Positions 1 through 8,804 of a DNA stretch of 64,000 nucleotides are shown piece by piece. Source of the DNA: Flavobacteriales bacterium (GTDB lineage Bacteria; Bacteroidota; Bacteroidia; Flavobacteriales_G; Salibacteraceae); contig JABJJW010000004.1 of assembly GCA_018660685.1 (NCBI GenBank), positions 1 through 64,000 of the forward strand. Direction: 5' to 3'. Below the pieces are notes generated by a model. That model was not told the DNA's origin and ran no database searches. It worked only from the letters and a program-made list of their open reading frames with translations. Position numbers and translations under genes: made by a program. Positions within the stretch are counted from its first letter, which is position 1, and every line of letters begins with the position of its first letter.

Positions 1-675
1 GAAGACGATTGTCCAGAAAAAGCCGGACCGGTCGAATTCCAAGGTTGTCCTGATACGGATAGCGATGGTCTTCCAGATAACAAGGATGCATGCCCTGAAA
101 TAGCTGGACCGGTTGACAACCAAGGTTGTCCGTTTGGTGACAGAGATGGTGACGGCGTGATCGACAGAGAAGATAGTTGTCCTGACACTCCCGGACCAGT
201 TGAAAATGCAGGTTGTCCATACAGCGACCTCGATGGCGACGGCGTCCTTGATAAGGATGATAGATGTCCTCAAACTCCGGGTCCTGTAGACAATGAAGGT
301 TGTCCAGTAATCGAAGAAGAAGAGCTTGAAGTGCTGAATACAGCATTTGATGCCCTCGAGTTCGAAACGGGTAAGGACATCATCAAGGCTACTTCTTACG
401 CTTCTCTCAATGAGCTAGCTGATCTTATGATTAAGAAGGAAGCTTGGAAGCTTCAGATTTCTGGTCACACAGATAGTCAGGGTAGTGATGCAGCAAACAT
501 GTCTCTCTCCGAGAAACGTGCGAAAGCAGTCAGTACTTACCTTGAAAGCCGAGGCGTGAAAACTGACCAACTCATCGTTAAGTGGTTCGGTGAAACGGAG
601 CCAATTGCAGACAATGCGACGGCTGAAGGTCGAGCCAAGAACCGTCGAGTTGAGATGGAAGTCAAGTTTGACTAA
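1..675 (+). CDS. OmpA family protein with thrombospondin type 3 repeats (5' end outside window)
   Basis: The frame is open from base 1, so the gene starts before the window. The visible part begins with at least four thrombospondin type 3 (calcium-binding) repeats of the form DxDGDGVxDxxDxCP followed by TPGPVxNxGCP, then a roughly 120-residue OmpA C-terminal domain (ISGHTDSQGSDAANMSLSEK, then RAKNRRVEM) that in this family binds peptidoglycan. Established family knowledge puts such proteins in the outer membrane with a beta-barrel or TPR part upstream; that part is not visible here. An internal ATG at 157 is only an internal methionine in the repeats. A strong terminator follows directly. Identification of the domains is certain, the exact role (porin-like or gliding/anchoring protein) is not. 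Confidence 0.93.
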   Translation, partial: EDDCPEKAGPVEFQGCPDTDSDGLPDNKDACPEIAGPVDNQGCPFGDRDGDGVIDREDSCPDTPGPVENAGCPYSDLDGDGVLDKDDRCPQTPGPVDNEGCPVIEEEELEVLNTAFDALEFETGKDIIKATSYASLNELADLMIKKEAWKLQISGHTDSQGSDAANMSLSEKRAKAVSTYLESRGVKTDQLIVKWFGETEPIADNATAEGRAKNRRVEMEVKFD

Positions 676-691
676 TTGACATACAAATAAT

Positions 692-738
692 GAAAGCCCT
701 TTCGATTCCGATAGCCATCGGAACGGAGGGGCTTTTTT
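692..738 (+). terminator. Rho-independent terminator after OmpA-like gene
   Basis: Long hairpin: AAAGCCC..TTCCGAT, loop AGCC, then ATCGGAA..GGGCTTT followed by a run of six T. It begins 17 bases after the stop codon of the OmpA-like gene. Confidence 0.9.
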
Positions 739-763
739 AATTAGAGAATTGCATATTCGTCCG

Positions 764-2212
764 ATGAAGGAAAACTCTCCTCCTCTTCTAGTTGCCTTGG
801 TTCCTCTCGCCTTCTTGATTATTCTTCTTGGCACCAACGTTTCCATATTTGGAGATGATGCACTTTCATTCTCCAACCAAATTGCACTGCTTTTGGCAGC
901 TGGTTTAGGAGGGCTACTTGGAAGGTTTTATGGAACGAGCTTTTCTGATTTGATGGATGGTGCAATTGACAATCTCAAACAGGCGGTTCCGGCCCTAATC
1001 GTTTTGTTGTTGATCGGAGCTCTTGCCGGTAGTTGGTTGCTCAGCGGAATTGTACCAGCAATGATCTACTACGGACTCAAGATTCTAAACCCAGACATTT
1101 TTCTATTTGCATCGTGTATCATTTGTGCAATCGTTTCGATTTCCACCGGTAGCAGTTGGGGAACCGTGGCCACAGTGGGAATTGCTCTTTTAGGAATTGG
1201 CAAAGCCATGGAGATTCATGAAGGCCTCGTTGCTGGAGCAATAATCTCAGGAGCTTATTTCGGAGATAAAATGTCACCACTTTCTGATACAACTAATCTC
1301 GCTCCAGCCGTGGCTGGAACGGACCTGCTCACCCACATCAAATACATGAGTATCACGACAATTCCCAGTATTCTAATCTCGCTGCTCATATTTCTAATAA
1401 TCGGTTTCAATTATGACACCACATTCGATGAGGCGTCTGTTAGCGAATTGAGTGTTCTTCTTGAACAAAGTTTCGATTTGAATCCGCTACTCTTCATTGT
1501 CCCGATTGTCGTAATTGGGTTAATCGTTAAACGCATCCCAGCTGCTCCTGCACTTGGGGTTGGGGCGATTCTCGGTATTGTCTTCGCCATGATATTTCAA
1601 CAAGAACTCATTGCTGATCTTGTTAAAAGTGAGGCGGGTGGAAATGCATACGCGTTGAGCCTACGGGCCCTTGGGAGTGACTTTAGTATTCCCTCAACAA
1701 ATCCAATTCTTGCTGAGCTGATGAGCACAGGCGGAATGTCTGGAATGCTAAATACCATCTGGCTAATCATCTGTGCGATGATATTTGGCGGTGTAATGGA
1801 TCGCAATGGATGTCTGAAGGTGATTACTGGGTCACTTTTAAAATTGGCCACTGGAAGAACAAGTTTAATTGGCACAACAGCGGCAAGTTCAATCTTCATG
1901 AACTTCACAGCGAGTGATCAATACTTAGCCATTGTGGTTCCTGGCAAAATGTATGAACCGACATTCAAGGAACGAGGATTACATCCCGCAAACCTCAGCC
2001 GAACGCTAGAGGATGCTGGGACCGTTACATCTGTGCTCATTCCGTGGAACACATGCGGAGCTACACAAGCAGGAGTTTTAGGAGTAGCAACTGCGGTCTA
2101 TTGGCCATTCTGCTTCTTCTGTTTAATCAGCCCAATCATGACGATGATCATGGCGGCGTTCAACATTCGAATAAAAAAATTGGATGATGAAGTGAACGCT
2201 TCGAATGATTGA
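764..2212 (+). CDS. Na+/H+ antiporter, NhaC family
   Basis: Integral inner-membrane protein of 482 residues with about eleven to twelve hydrophobic segments. It carries the NhaC signature in the second quarter: SSWGTVATVGIALLGIG followed by GDKMSPLSDTTNLAPAV. Family members exchange sodium for protons (some take other substrates, such as malate/lactate in MleN), so a role in sodium and pH homeostasis is the default inference. A TTG 15 bases upstream is also in frame; the ATG at 764 is preferred because MKENSPPLLVALVPLAFL leads straight into the first membrane segment. It stands alone behind a terminator and 42 bases before the next gene. Substrate specificity cannot be read from sequence. Confidence 0.92.
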   Translation: MKENSPPLLVALVPLAFLIILLGTNVSIFGDDALSFSNQIALLLAAGLGGLLGRFYGTSFSDLMDGAIDNLKQAVPALIVLLLIGALAGSWLLSGIVPAMIYYGLKILNPDIFLFASCIICAIVSISTGSSWGTVATVGIALLGIGKAMEIHEGLVAGAIISGAYFGDKMSPLSDTTNLAPAVAGTDLLTHIKYMSITTIPSILISLLIFLIIGFNYDTTFDEASVSELSVLLEQSFDLNPLLFIVPIVVIGLIVKRIPAAPALGVGAILGIVFAMIFQQELIADLVKSEAGGNAYALSLRALGSDFSIPSTNPILAELMSTGGMSGMLNTIWLIICAMIFGGVMDRNGCLKVITGSLLKLATGRTSLIGTTAASSIFMNFTASDQYLAIVVPGKMYEPTFKERGLHPANLSRTLEDAGTVTSVLIPWNTCGATQAGVLGVATAVYWPFCFFCLISPIMTMIMAAFNIRIKKLDDEVNASND

Positions 2213-2254
2213 GCGTCTATTGGGAGACAATTATCATGAACTAAATCAACCTCC

Positions 2255-4180
2255 ATGCAGAGACATCTACTCCGACTTACATTCATTTCATGCTGTATAA
2301 TTGCCGCAATCGGCCTCACCAGTCCTTCAAATGGAGGTATTTCAGGTGATCGAACTGGTAGACTTGGAACGACTTCGACTTGTCAATCCTGCCACAGTAC
2401 ATTTTCTCTGAACTCAGGCAGCGGAAGTATCAATATGGGACTTCCTACCATCTACTATCCTGGCACAGCATACTCTGTGTCAATGACGGTTGATCAGTCA
2501 ACTCCTAATCCTGCTAGACATGGGTTTCAAGCAGTAGCAGTTCGTGATAATTCTTCTAGCGGTGCAGGTTCATTCACTTCAGGAACAGGAACCGGAACCA
2601 GCACCACCTCTAGTCGGTCATATATAAAACACAACTCAACATTCAACTCGAGTGGAACTTGGAGTTTTACATGGACCGCGCCAAGCTTTGCTGATACTGT
2701 TACGTTTTACTATGCGGGGGTTGCAGCAAATAATGGAAATGGAAATAGCAATGACTATGTCTACTCAAACAGCAGCGTCCTTTATTCGTTACCTCTAATT
2801 ACGGCTTCTGAGGATTCAACCTCGGTGTCTTGTTTTGGAGAAGCGGATGGTGCGGCCTCGATATCAAACATCACTGGAGGAGCAGGTGGACCGTACTCAT
2901 ATGAATGGTCAACGGGTGATACCACTTTGTCAATTTCGAACCTTACGGCTGGTGCCTACACTGTTTCAGTCACTGACTCAGCTGGTAATGAAGAGGAGGT
3001 CGTCATGAGCGTTGACTCACCAGATGAAATCCAATTGATATTCCAAGCTCTTCCATCCTCATGTGCATTTGGGGTCGGAGAAGTTTCCGTCCTCGCATCT
3101 GGAGGCGTGGGTGGATTCGATTATCTGTGGAATGATGCAAACGCAACCACAGATAGCGTCATCTTGAATACTGGTTTAGGGTGGTTTACGGTTACTGTAA
3201 CCGACGCTAGTGGGTGTATGTCCATCGATTCGGCTGAAGTTGTTCAAGCCGGTTCTGGCCTAGCAGGTGTGATGAGCAACACTCCTGACAATTGTGGTCA
3301 CGGAGATGGAACATGTACAATCGTCATGATCCAAGGCAATGCGCCATACACTTACAGTTGGAGCAGCGGTGGCACTTCCCAATCTGCAACCGGACTCACA
3401 GCTGGAATCTACACCGTCACAGTAACAGACGGGATTGGCTGCTTTGACGTGTTCACCGATACAGTCAACGCGTCGGATGCAACAATTACGCTCAATGGAA
3501 TTACCGACGTGATTTGTTACGGCGATACTGCGGGTGAAATTGATGTGACGGCAACAGGCTCCGGAGACATAAGCTACACTTGGTCTTCTGGTAATAACAC
3601 AGCCATGATATCAAACTTAGCTGCCGGAACTTATACCCTGACAGTAACGGATTCTGCCGGATGTACTTCTACAGAGACTTTCATGGTCAATCAGCCAGAT
3701 TCATTCTATGCGGACATTACGATCGACAGCGCCAATGAAGGGTTCTGCGACGGGATGATGACGTTAAATACCATAGGCGGCACTCCACCCTATTCATATG
3801 ATTGGTCACATCAATCAGGATTGAATTCCGCAAGTGCTGATGAGCTTTGTGGCGGAGCTTACACCATAGCCATCGAAGACAGCAACGGCTGCCTTCTCGT
3901 AGTTCACACAGAAGTTCCTGAAGCAACGGGTATCGGAAATCTCGCTTTACAGGCTATTCAATTGTACCCAAATCCAGCAGTTGATCAGGTTAATATACTT
4001 GGTGATCTATCTCAAATTGAGTCTATTGATTTCGTTGACCTTTCTGGAAGAATCGTCCTTCATTGGAATTCTGCGCTTTCTAATTCCATCGATGTAAGCA
4101 GCATTGAAAATGGGCAATACATCGCCTTGATTCGTGGGAAAGATGCATTGGTGAGTAGAGCCATTGTCATCGGTCGATAA
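2255..4180 (+). CDS. T9SS-secreted SprB-repeat protein with choice-of-anchor V/Reeler-like N-terminal domain and CxxCH motif
   Basis: Secreted protein of 641 residues. Residues 1-25 form a signal peptide. Residues about 27-180 resemble the choice-of-anchor V (Reeler-like) domain and contain TCQSCHS, a CxxCH motif that could bind haem c. Then five SprB-type repeats of about 75 residues follow (each with a C..G..DG or similar start, a YSW/YEWSTG core and a YTVTVTDSAGC end). The last 75 residues are a T9SS type A sorting domain (LYPNPAVDQVNI, then FVDLSGRIVLHWN). So it is exported by Sec, then translocated by T9SS and released or attached at the cell surface. SprB repeats are known from the gliding adhesin SprB; whether this one serves gliding or adhesion is inference. 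A terminator lies 29 bases downstream. Confidence 0.9.
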   Translation: MQRHLLRLTFISCCIIAAIGLTSPSNGGISGDRTGRLGTTSTCQSCHSTFSLNSGSGSINMGLPTIYYPGTAYSVSMTVDQSTPNPARHGFQAVAVRDNSSSGAGSFTSGTGTGTSTTSSRSYIKHNSTFNSSGTWSFTWTAPSFADTVTFYYAGVAANNGNGNSNDYVYSNSSVLYSLPLITASEDSTSVSCFGEADGAASISNITGGAGGPYSYEWSTGDTTLSISNLTAGAYTVSVTDSAGNEEEVVMSVDSPDEIQLIFQALPSSCAFGVGEVSVLASGGVGGFDYLWNDANATTDSVILNTGLGWFTVTVTDASGCMSIDSAEVVQAGSGLAGVMSNTPDNCGHGDGTCTIVMIQGNAPYTYSWSSGGTSQSATGLTAGIYTVTVTDGIGCFDVFTDTVNASDATITLNGITDVICYGDTAGEIDVTATGSGDISYTWSSGNNTAMISNLAAGTYTLTVTDSAGCTSTETFMVNQPDSFYADITIDSANEGFCDGMMTLNTIGGTPPYSYDWSHQSGLNSASADELCGGAYTIAIEDSNGCLLVVHTEVPEATGIGNLALQAIQLYPNPAVDQVNILGDLSQIESIDFVDLSGRIVLHWNSALSNSIDVSSIENGQYIALIRGKDALVSRAIVIGR

Positions 4181-4208
4181 AAGGCTAACCACTTCAATAT
4201 CATTACCT

Positions 4209-4238
4209 AAAATGCTTCCCTTTGCGAAGCATTTTTTA
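4209..4238 (+). terminator. Rho-independent terminator after SprB-repeat gene
   Basis: Perfect 9-bp stem AAATGCTTC / GAAGCATTT around a CCCTTTGC loop, followed by a T run. It lies between the SprB-repeat gene and the NDH-2 remnant. Confidence 0.85.
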
Positions 4239-4241
4239 ATT

Positions 4242-4538
4242 ATGCCCATTAATCTCGAAAAATCAGAGCTCCCAAGGATCATCATCATTGGAGCGGGTTT
4301 TGGTGGTTTAAGATTAGCCAGAAAGCTGATCAACAAACCGTTCCAAGTCGTGCTCATCGACCGGAATAACTTTCATCAATTTCAGCCACTCTTCTATCAA
4401 GTCGCAACCTCCGGGTTAGCGCCAAGCTCCATATCATTTCCTATTCGAAAACTGTTTCATGGGGCAAAGAATGTTCACTTTAGGATGGCGGAAATTGATT
4501 CACTTGACCTGAATCAAAAGGTTCTTCATCTTCATTGA
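4242..4538 (+). pseudogene. N-terminal remnant of a type II NADH dehydrogenase (NDH-2)
   Basis: Ninety-eight residues that match only the first quarter of NDH-2 (full proteins are about 420-450 residues). The FAD-binding Rossmann motif is intact (IIIIGAGFGGLRLARKL), as is the following RNNFHQFQPLFYQVATSGL segment typical of Bacteroidota NDH-2, up to about residue 95 (QKVLHLH). The reading frame then stops. None of the other frames downstream carries the expected YDYLVIATG-like segment or the NADH-binding domain, so the rest was deleted rather than frameshifted. NDH-2 oxidises NADH and reduces quinone at the membrane; this fragment cannot do so because it lacks the second nucleotide-binding domain. 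ATG 4242 is chosen over an in-frame upstream start because the terminator hairpin lies between them. Confidence 0.8.
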
Positions 4539-4588
4539 GTGGCTTTGGAACTACATCACGTTCGACCAAAGCTTGAGACTGGTTATAA

Positions 4589-4621
4589 AGCAAAAGCCCC
4601 TCGACGAATCGAAGGGCTCCT
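4589..4621 (-). terminator. Terminator of the DUF4920 lipoprotein gene
   Basis: Read on the minus strand: GGAGCCCTTCGA, loop, TCGAGGGGCT then TTTTGCTTT. It begins 21 bases after the minus-strand stop codon at 4642. Confidence 0.75.
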
Positions 4622-4641
4622 GAATTGTATTTTGAGTCGAC

Positions 4642-5235
4642 TTAGTGGTCGTGACCTGAATGATCGTGCTCGTCATGATTGAGCTCATCTCCTTCAGCAC
4701 TCCCAACTTCTACCTCGTAGTCCTTCACAATGACACCGTCCGCAACGAAAGTTAATTCCGTCTTCGATTCGGTAATCTCAGCGATTTCTTCTTCGGATTC
4801 ACCTGCATCCTCTGCGTAATGCTTTAGATCTTCCATACTGGTAGTTTCTATATAAGCATACCCATCAATGATGGCTTCCTTACCATCTATGTTTTTTGGA
4901 ACGAAGAATCCGTAATCTTTAAATGAGACTCTCATTGATTCGCCCTCATCATTGTAGTACATGGTCATCCAGCAACCCTTTACTTGGCAAACCTTTGCAA
5001 CGGTGCCAGTTACTTTAACTCTAACTGAGTCTGCTTCACCCAATTGTTCTTGGATGGTAGTAATATCTACTGCTCCATCTTCGGTAATCTCTGAACCAAA
5101 ATATGCCATCGGAGCGTGAACGGAAACCTCGGATAATGTAGTCGAATCGTCATGATCATGGTCATGGTCATGAGTTCCTACGCCACATGAAACTGCTACG
5201 GCTAGAATTATGAGAGAGTAAAGTGTCTTTTTCAT
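4642..5235 (-). CDS. DUF4920 domain lipoprotein with His-rich termini
   Basis: Lipoprotein of 197 residues: short signal with a lipobox ending AVSC at Cys17, then a His/Asp cluster (residues about 22-30), a DUF4920 core with the family's VAKVCQVKGCWMTMYY motif, and a second His-rich tail (NHDEHDHSGHDH). DUF4920 is a Bacteroidota family of unknown function; the Cys pair in the VCQVKGCW motif and the His clusters at both ends suggest a metal-binding periplasmic or outer-membrane lipoprotein, which is inference. It is transcribed alone from a -7 box that overlaps the upstream dehydrogenase stop codon, and has its own terminator. The His-rich ends are more extreme than the family core needs. Confidence 0.85.
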   Translation of the reverse strand: MKKTLYSLIILAVAVSCGVGTHDHDHDHDDSTTLSEVSVHAPMAYFGSEITEDGAVDITTIQEQLGEADSVRVKVTGTVAKVCQVKGCWMTMYYNDEGESMRVSFKDYGFFVPKNIDGKEAIIDGYAYIETTSMEDLKHYAEDAGESEEEIAEITESKTELTFVADGVIVKDYEVEVGSAEGDELNHDEHDHSGHDH

Positions 5236-5254
5236 TTTGATGTTGATTACGTCA

Positions 5255-5262
5255 CAAATCTA
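5255..5262 (-). promoter_or_regulatory. Bacteroidota -7 box for the DUF4920 gene
   Basis: Minus-strand TAGATTTG matches TAnnTTTG exactly and lies 20 bases before the start codon. Its first three bases are the TAG stop of the upstream dehydrogenase gene. No good -33 TTG was found. Confidence 0.45.
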
Positions 5263-7233
5263 GTAAGCATTCAATGAACTGATTGCTTCCTTCAATCGAT
5301 TAACTGCTAAAAAATTCTGTTCTAAATCTGAAGCGAATGGAACCGGCGTGTCGAGTGAGGCTACTCGATATATGGGAGCATCAAGGTTTTCAAAACAATT
5401 CTCAGTGATAAGAGCGCTGAGCTCGCCTCCGATTCCTCCCTTCATTACGTCTTCGTGGAGTATCAAAACTTTACCAGTCTTGTTGGCGGATGCGAATATG
5501 GATTCTTCATCGAGCGGTGAAAGTGTTCTCAAATCAATGATCTCGATCGATCCTTCAAAATCCTTTGCGGCCTCTTCGGCCCACGAAACTCCAAGTCCAT
5601 ACGTGAGGATGCTCATGTCGCTGCCTTCTTGTACTACCCTCGCTTTTCCGATTGGAGTCGTGTAATAACCTGTCGGAACATCGCCTCTCAGGCTACGGTA
5701 CAAGTACTTATGCTCAAAAAATAGGACTGGATTTGGATCTTCAAACGCAGACAAGAGCAGTCCTTTCGCATCTTCTGGCGAGGAAGGGTAAACCACCTTT
5801 AATCCGGGTGTATGGAAGAACCAAGCTTCGGTAGATTGAGAGTGAAATGGGCCAGCAGCAACACCAGCGCCTGTTGGCATTCTCACCACCACATCAGCAT
5901 TCTGACCCCATCGCCAATTGATTTTAGCGAGGTTGTTTACAATCTGATTAAAGCCACAAGTCACGAAATCGGAAAACTGCATTTCTACCATCGACTTTCG
6001 CCCTTTGATGCTCAGTCCGAGCGCAGCGCCAACGATGGCTGACTCACAAAGAGGTGTATTCCGCACTCTTTCCTTTCCGTATTTATCGAGCATTCCTTCT
6101 GTAACCTTAAACACCCCGCCATAATCAGAGATGTCTTGCCCCATCAGAACTAAATCAGTGTGCTTCATCATCGCTTCATTCAATCCATCAGCAATGGCAT
6201 CAACAAAGCGCATCTCGGCGCTCTCCGCTGGCTTATGTACGACATCAGCCTTATGAGGACTATGGAGGTCTGAAATTTCTTCCTCACTATTAGGAACAAT
6301 ATGAGGCAGTTTTAGCGCTTCTTCAAAAGAGGATGAAATATGCTCAATGAACTCTTCCTTAATTTTCTTTTTCTCTTCAGCAGTTAATATTCCTCCCTCT
6401 TCCAAATACTCCTCAAACCGCTGAACAGGATCCTTGGTTTTCCAGCTATCGATCAACCCTTCGGGGTAATATTTCGTTCCACTAGCTTCTTCATGACCCC
6501 GAATTCTGAATGTGTTGCACTCAAGTAAATGAGGCTGAGGGTTGACTGCAATTTCTTTTCGAATTCGCTGCACTTCGTGATAAACGTCTAGTATGTTATT
6601 CCCATCAACCTTCGAAGCATTCATTCCATAACCAGGTCCTTTATCCACAAAAGACTCGAACTTGAATTGCTCCTTGCTCGGTGTACTTAACCCCCATTGA
6701 TTGTTCTCGACGACGAAGATTACTGGAAGGTTCCATGCCGCTGCGACATTTAGCGCCTCGTGAAAATCTCCTTCACTCGCTCCCCCATCTCCACTGAACA
6801 CGAGCGTTGATCTCTTGGTCTCTTCCAGCAATTCAGAAAGGGCAATTCCATCCGCGATTCCGAGTTGAGGCCCTAAATGTGAAATCATTCCAACGATTCG
6901 GTGTTCCTGACTACCGAAGTGAAATGATCGATCCCTTCCTTTTGTGAATCCTTCAGCCTTCCCTTGGAATTGAGCAAAAAGCCTTTTAAGCGGAACGTCT
7001 CGCGTAGTAAAAACTCCAAGGTTTCGGTGCATGGTCAGCATGTACTCATCCCGATCCATTGCTAGGGCGGTTCCCACACTGACCGCTTCCTGACCATAAC
7101 CGCTAAACCACTTAGATATCTTTCCCTGTCTAAGGTAGATTAGCATCTTCTCTTCAATGAGTCTTGGAAGCAGAAGACGTTTGTAAAATTCTAGAAGGTC
7201 CTGGTCAGACAGAGTCTGTCGATCGAAGTGCAT
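5260..7233 (-). CDS. Fused alpha/beta E1 component of a 2-oxoacid dehydrogenase
   Basis: Cytoplasmic thiamine-diphosphate enzyme of 657 residues with both E1 chains in one polypeptide. Residues about 10-320 are E1-alpha, with the ThDP/Mg motif GDG (148-150) and NN (177-178). Residues about 340-657 are E1-beta (transketolase-like pyrimidine-binding and C-terminal domains, with GAALGLSIKGRKSMVEMQF and a LHEDVMKGGIGGE segment). The fused form is common in Bacteroidota and is usually annotated as 2-oxoisovalerate (branched-chain) dehydrogenase or simply E1 alpha/beta; pyruvate cannot be excluded from sequence. It decarboxylates the 2-oxoacid and hands the acyl group to a lipoyl E2, so it depends on lipoate; lipA is present 27 kb away. 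It is monocistronic, with a -7 box just upstream. Confidence 0.92.
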   Translation of the reverse strand: MHFDRQTLSDQDLLEFYKRLLLPRLIEEKMLIYLRQGKISKWFSGYGQEAVSVGTALAMDRDEYMLTMHRNLGVFTTRDVPLKRLFAQFQGKAEGFTKGRDRSFHFGSQEHRIVGMISHLGPQLGIADGIALSELLEETKRSTLVFSGDGGASEGDFHEALNVAAAWNLPVIFVVENNQWGLSTPSKEQFKFESFVDKGPGYGMNASKVDGNNILDVYHEVQRIRKEIAVNPQPHLLECNTFRIRGHEEASGTKYYPEGLIDSWKTKDPVQRFEEYLEEGGILTAEEKKKIKEEFIEHISSSFEEALKLPHIVPNSEEEISDLHSPHKADVVHKPAESAEMRFVDAIADGLNEAMMKHTDLVLMGQDISDYGGVFKVTEGMLDKYGKERVRNTPLCESAIVGAALGLSIKGRKSMVEMQFSDFVTCGFNQIVNNLAKINWRWGQNADVVVRMPTGAGVAAGPFHSQSTEAWFFHTPGLKVVYPSSPEDAKGLLLSAFEDPNPVLFFEHKYLYRSLRGDVPTGYYTTPIGKARVVQEGSDMSILTYGLGVSWAEEAAKDFEGSIEIIDLRTLSPLDEESIFASANKTGKVLILHEDVMKGGIGGELSALITENCFENLDAPIYRVASLDTPVPFASDLEQNFLAVNRLKEAISSLNAY

Positions 7234-7249
7234 AACTTGAATTAGCCGT

Positions 7250-7257
7250 CAAAAATA
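7250..7257 (-). promoter_or_regulatory. -7 box for the E1 dehydrogenase gene
   Basis: Minus-strand TATTTTTG is an exact TAnnTTTG match 16 bases before the ATG. The -33 element is weak. Confidence 0.4.
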
Positions 7258-7372
7258 TCAATTGGAGAGCGCTGGTCTATGAAAATGGACCATTGGTCGT
7301 AAAACGTAGATCAATTCGCCAACGCTTGAGATAAATTGCAATCTACACTAACGAACTAAACCTTTTATCCTC

Positions 7373-8071
7373 ATGAAAATATTCTTGAAACTTTTCTTCA
7401 GCCTACTATTTGTTGGCTTCCTTTCTAGTTGTAATGATTGTAAAGATGTTGTCTGTGATAACGGCGGCACTTGCGATGATGGCATTTGCCTTTGTCAAAC
7501 TGGTTACAGCGGTACCAACTGCGAAGTAGAAGACTTGTGCATTACTCAAAATGTTACTTGTGAAAACGGCGGCGTTTGCGTTGATGGCGAATGCGATTGT
7601 GAATCTTACTACTACGGCGAAACTTGCCTTGACTACTGCGTCAATGGCTCTTACTCTGCAGCTACAGGAACCTGTTCATGTGAGCATGGATACAAAGGAG
7701 ACGATTGTACAATCATTATGCGTGATTCTTGGATAGGAACATATTCGATGGCTGACGAGTGTAACTCAAACCCAGGTTTGGAAAGTGTAATTACCGAGAA
7801 AGAAAATCCAGACGATGCGGAAGCTGTTGATTTCATTGGCATTACCAATCTTACAGGATTAGATGACACGAAGGGTTATGGATACATAAGCAATGACACT
7901 CTGTACATTCCACAACAATCTGTGAAGACAAGTGAGGCAAACGGGGCTCAGAGCTACCAAGTTACAGGACAAGCTGGAGCCGTATTAATCGGTGGGCAGT
8001 ATACGATTGAAATCAAGCGGAAATTTGGTTCGTTTACCAATTTCTGTGAACTAAACATGACCAAACAATAA
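7373..8071 (+). CDS. EGF-module lipoprotein, paralogue 1
   Basis: Lipoprotein of 232 residues. The signal peptide ends in a lipobox (FLSSC, Cys20). Residues about 20-115 hold three EGF-like modules: CDNGGTCDDGICLCQTGYSG, a second CENGGVCVDGECDC unit and a shorter CVNGSY..CSCEHGYKGDDC unit. The C-terminal 115 residues (from RDSWIGTYSMADEC) form a separate, probably beta-rich domain that recurs in the two neighbours and ends in a Cys-containing strand (FCELNMTKQ). EGF modules are disulfide-bonded extracellular folds, so the protein should be exposed on the periplasmic or cell surface side. Function unknown; a binding or structural role is inference. Same strand as the next paralogue, 75 bases apart. 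Confidence 0.85.
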   Translation: MKIFLKLFFSLLFVGFLSSCNDCKDVVCDNGGTCDDGICLCQTGYSGTNCEVEDLCITQNVTCENGGVCVDGECDCESYYYGETCLDYCVNGSYSAATGTCSCEHGYKGDDCTIIMRDSWIGTYSMADECNSNPGLESVITEKENPDDAEAVDFIGITNLTGLDDTKGYGYISNDTLYIPQQSVKTSEANGAQSYQVTGQAGAVLIGGQYTIEIKRKFGSFTNFCELNMTKQ

Positions 8072-8146
8072 GTCGACTTTCTTCAACTAACGGTGAGCGT
8101 ACCTGCGAGAATGGTATTTTTGCGGCGCTTATAATCTATTATATAA

Positions 8147-8734
8147 ATGAAAAAAATCAACCTACTTCTAATCGCCTTATTTAGTACTATGGCGCTAACG
8201 ACAATGAACTCTTGCAGTGACCCTTGTAAAGATGTAACCTGTGAAAACGCTGGTACATGTAATGATGAAGGTCTTTGCGAATGTGCTGACACTTACTTCG
8301 GTGAGTCTTGCGAAACAAACTGTGTAAATGGAACTTATGATGCTGGTACTTGCGGATGCGATGCTGGTTACGAAGGTGACGCTTGCGATGTTGAGTCTCG
8401 TGCGGACATGATCGGAACTTACTCTGGAAGCGATGCTTGTTCTACTACAGGAGCAACTGCTGCTTACAATTCCACTGTTGCTGCATCTTCAGCTTCAGCT
8501 TCTGCTGACGGTATCCTAGTAACTGGATTATGGGATGGGTTCTTCATCAACACAATTACTGCAACTGTAGCTGGTGTTAACATTACTATTCCTAACCAAG
8601 AGCCGGATAGCGATGGATACACGATCCAAGGATCTGGAATTTACACTGACGGAACAATTGCCTGGACCTTTACGGTTACGGAAGTGTTCACCAACGGAGT
8701 AGATCAGTGCACAATGAGCGCTGTGAAGCAGTAA
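8147..8734 (+). CDS. EGF-module lipoprotein, paralogue 2
   Basis: Lipoprotein of 195 residues, paralogous to the preceding gene and to the one at 9322. Signal peptide with lipobox MNSC at Cys23, then two EGF-like modules (CENAGTCNDEGLCECADTYF and CVNGTYDAGTCGCDAGYEGD), then the shared C-terminal domain beginning RADMIGTYSGSDAC and ending QCTMSAVKQ. The C-terminal domain is rich in Ser, Thr and Ala and looks beta-stranded. It has one EGF module fewer than paralogue 1. A clear terminator follows, so paralogues 1 and 2 may form a transcription unit separate from paralogue 3. Function unknown. Confidence 0.85.
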   Translation: MKKINLLLIALFSTMALTTMNSCSDPCKDVTCENAGTCNDEGLCECADTYFGESCETNCVNGTYDAGTCGCDAGYEGDACDVESRADMIGTYSGSDACSTTGATAAYNSTVAASSASASADGILVTGLWDGFFINTITATVAGVNITIPNQEPDSDGYTIQGSGIYTDGTIAWTFTVTEVFTNGVDQCTMSAVKQ

Positions 8735-8756
8735 TTCGCTCACAACATTCAGAAAT

Positions 8757-8789
8757 AAAAAAGGCCCGCAATTGCGGGCCTTTCTTTTT
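8757..8789. terminator. Bidirectional terminator
   Basis: Perfect palindrome AAGGCCCGCAATTGCGGGCCTT flanked by A run on the left and T run on the right, between convergent genes ending at 8734 and 8805. Confidence 0.92.
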
Positions 8790-8804
8790 GTCTTAATGTC
8801 TAGA

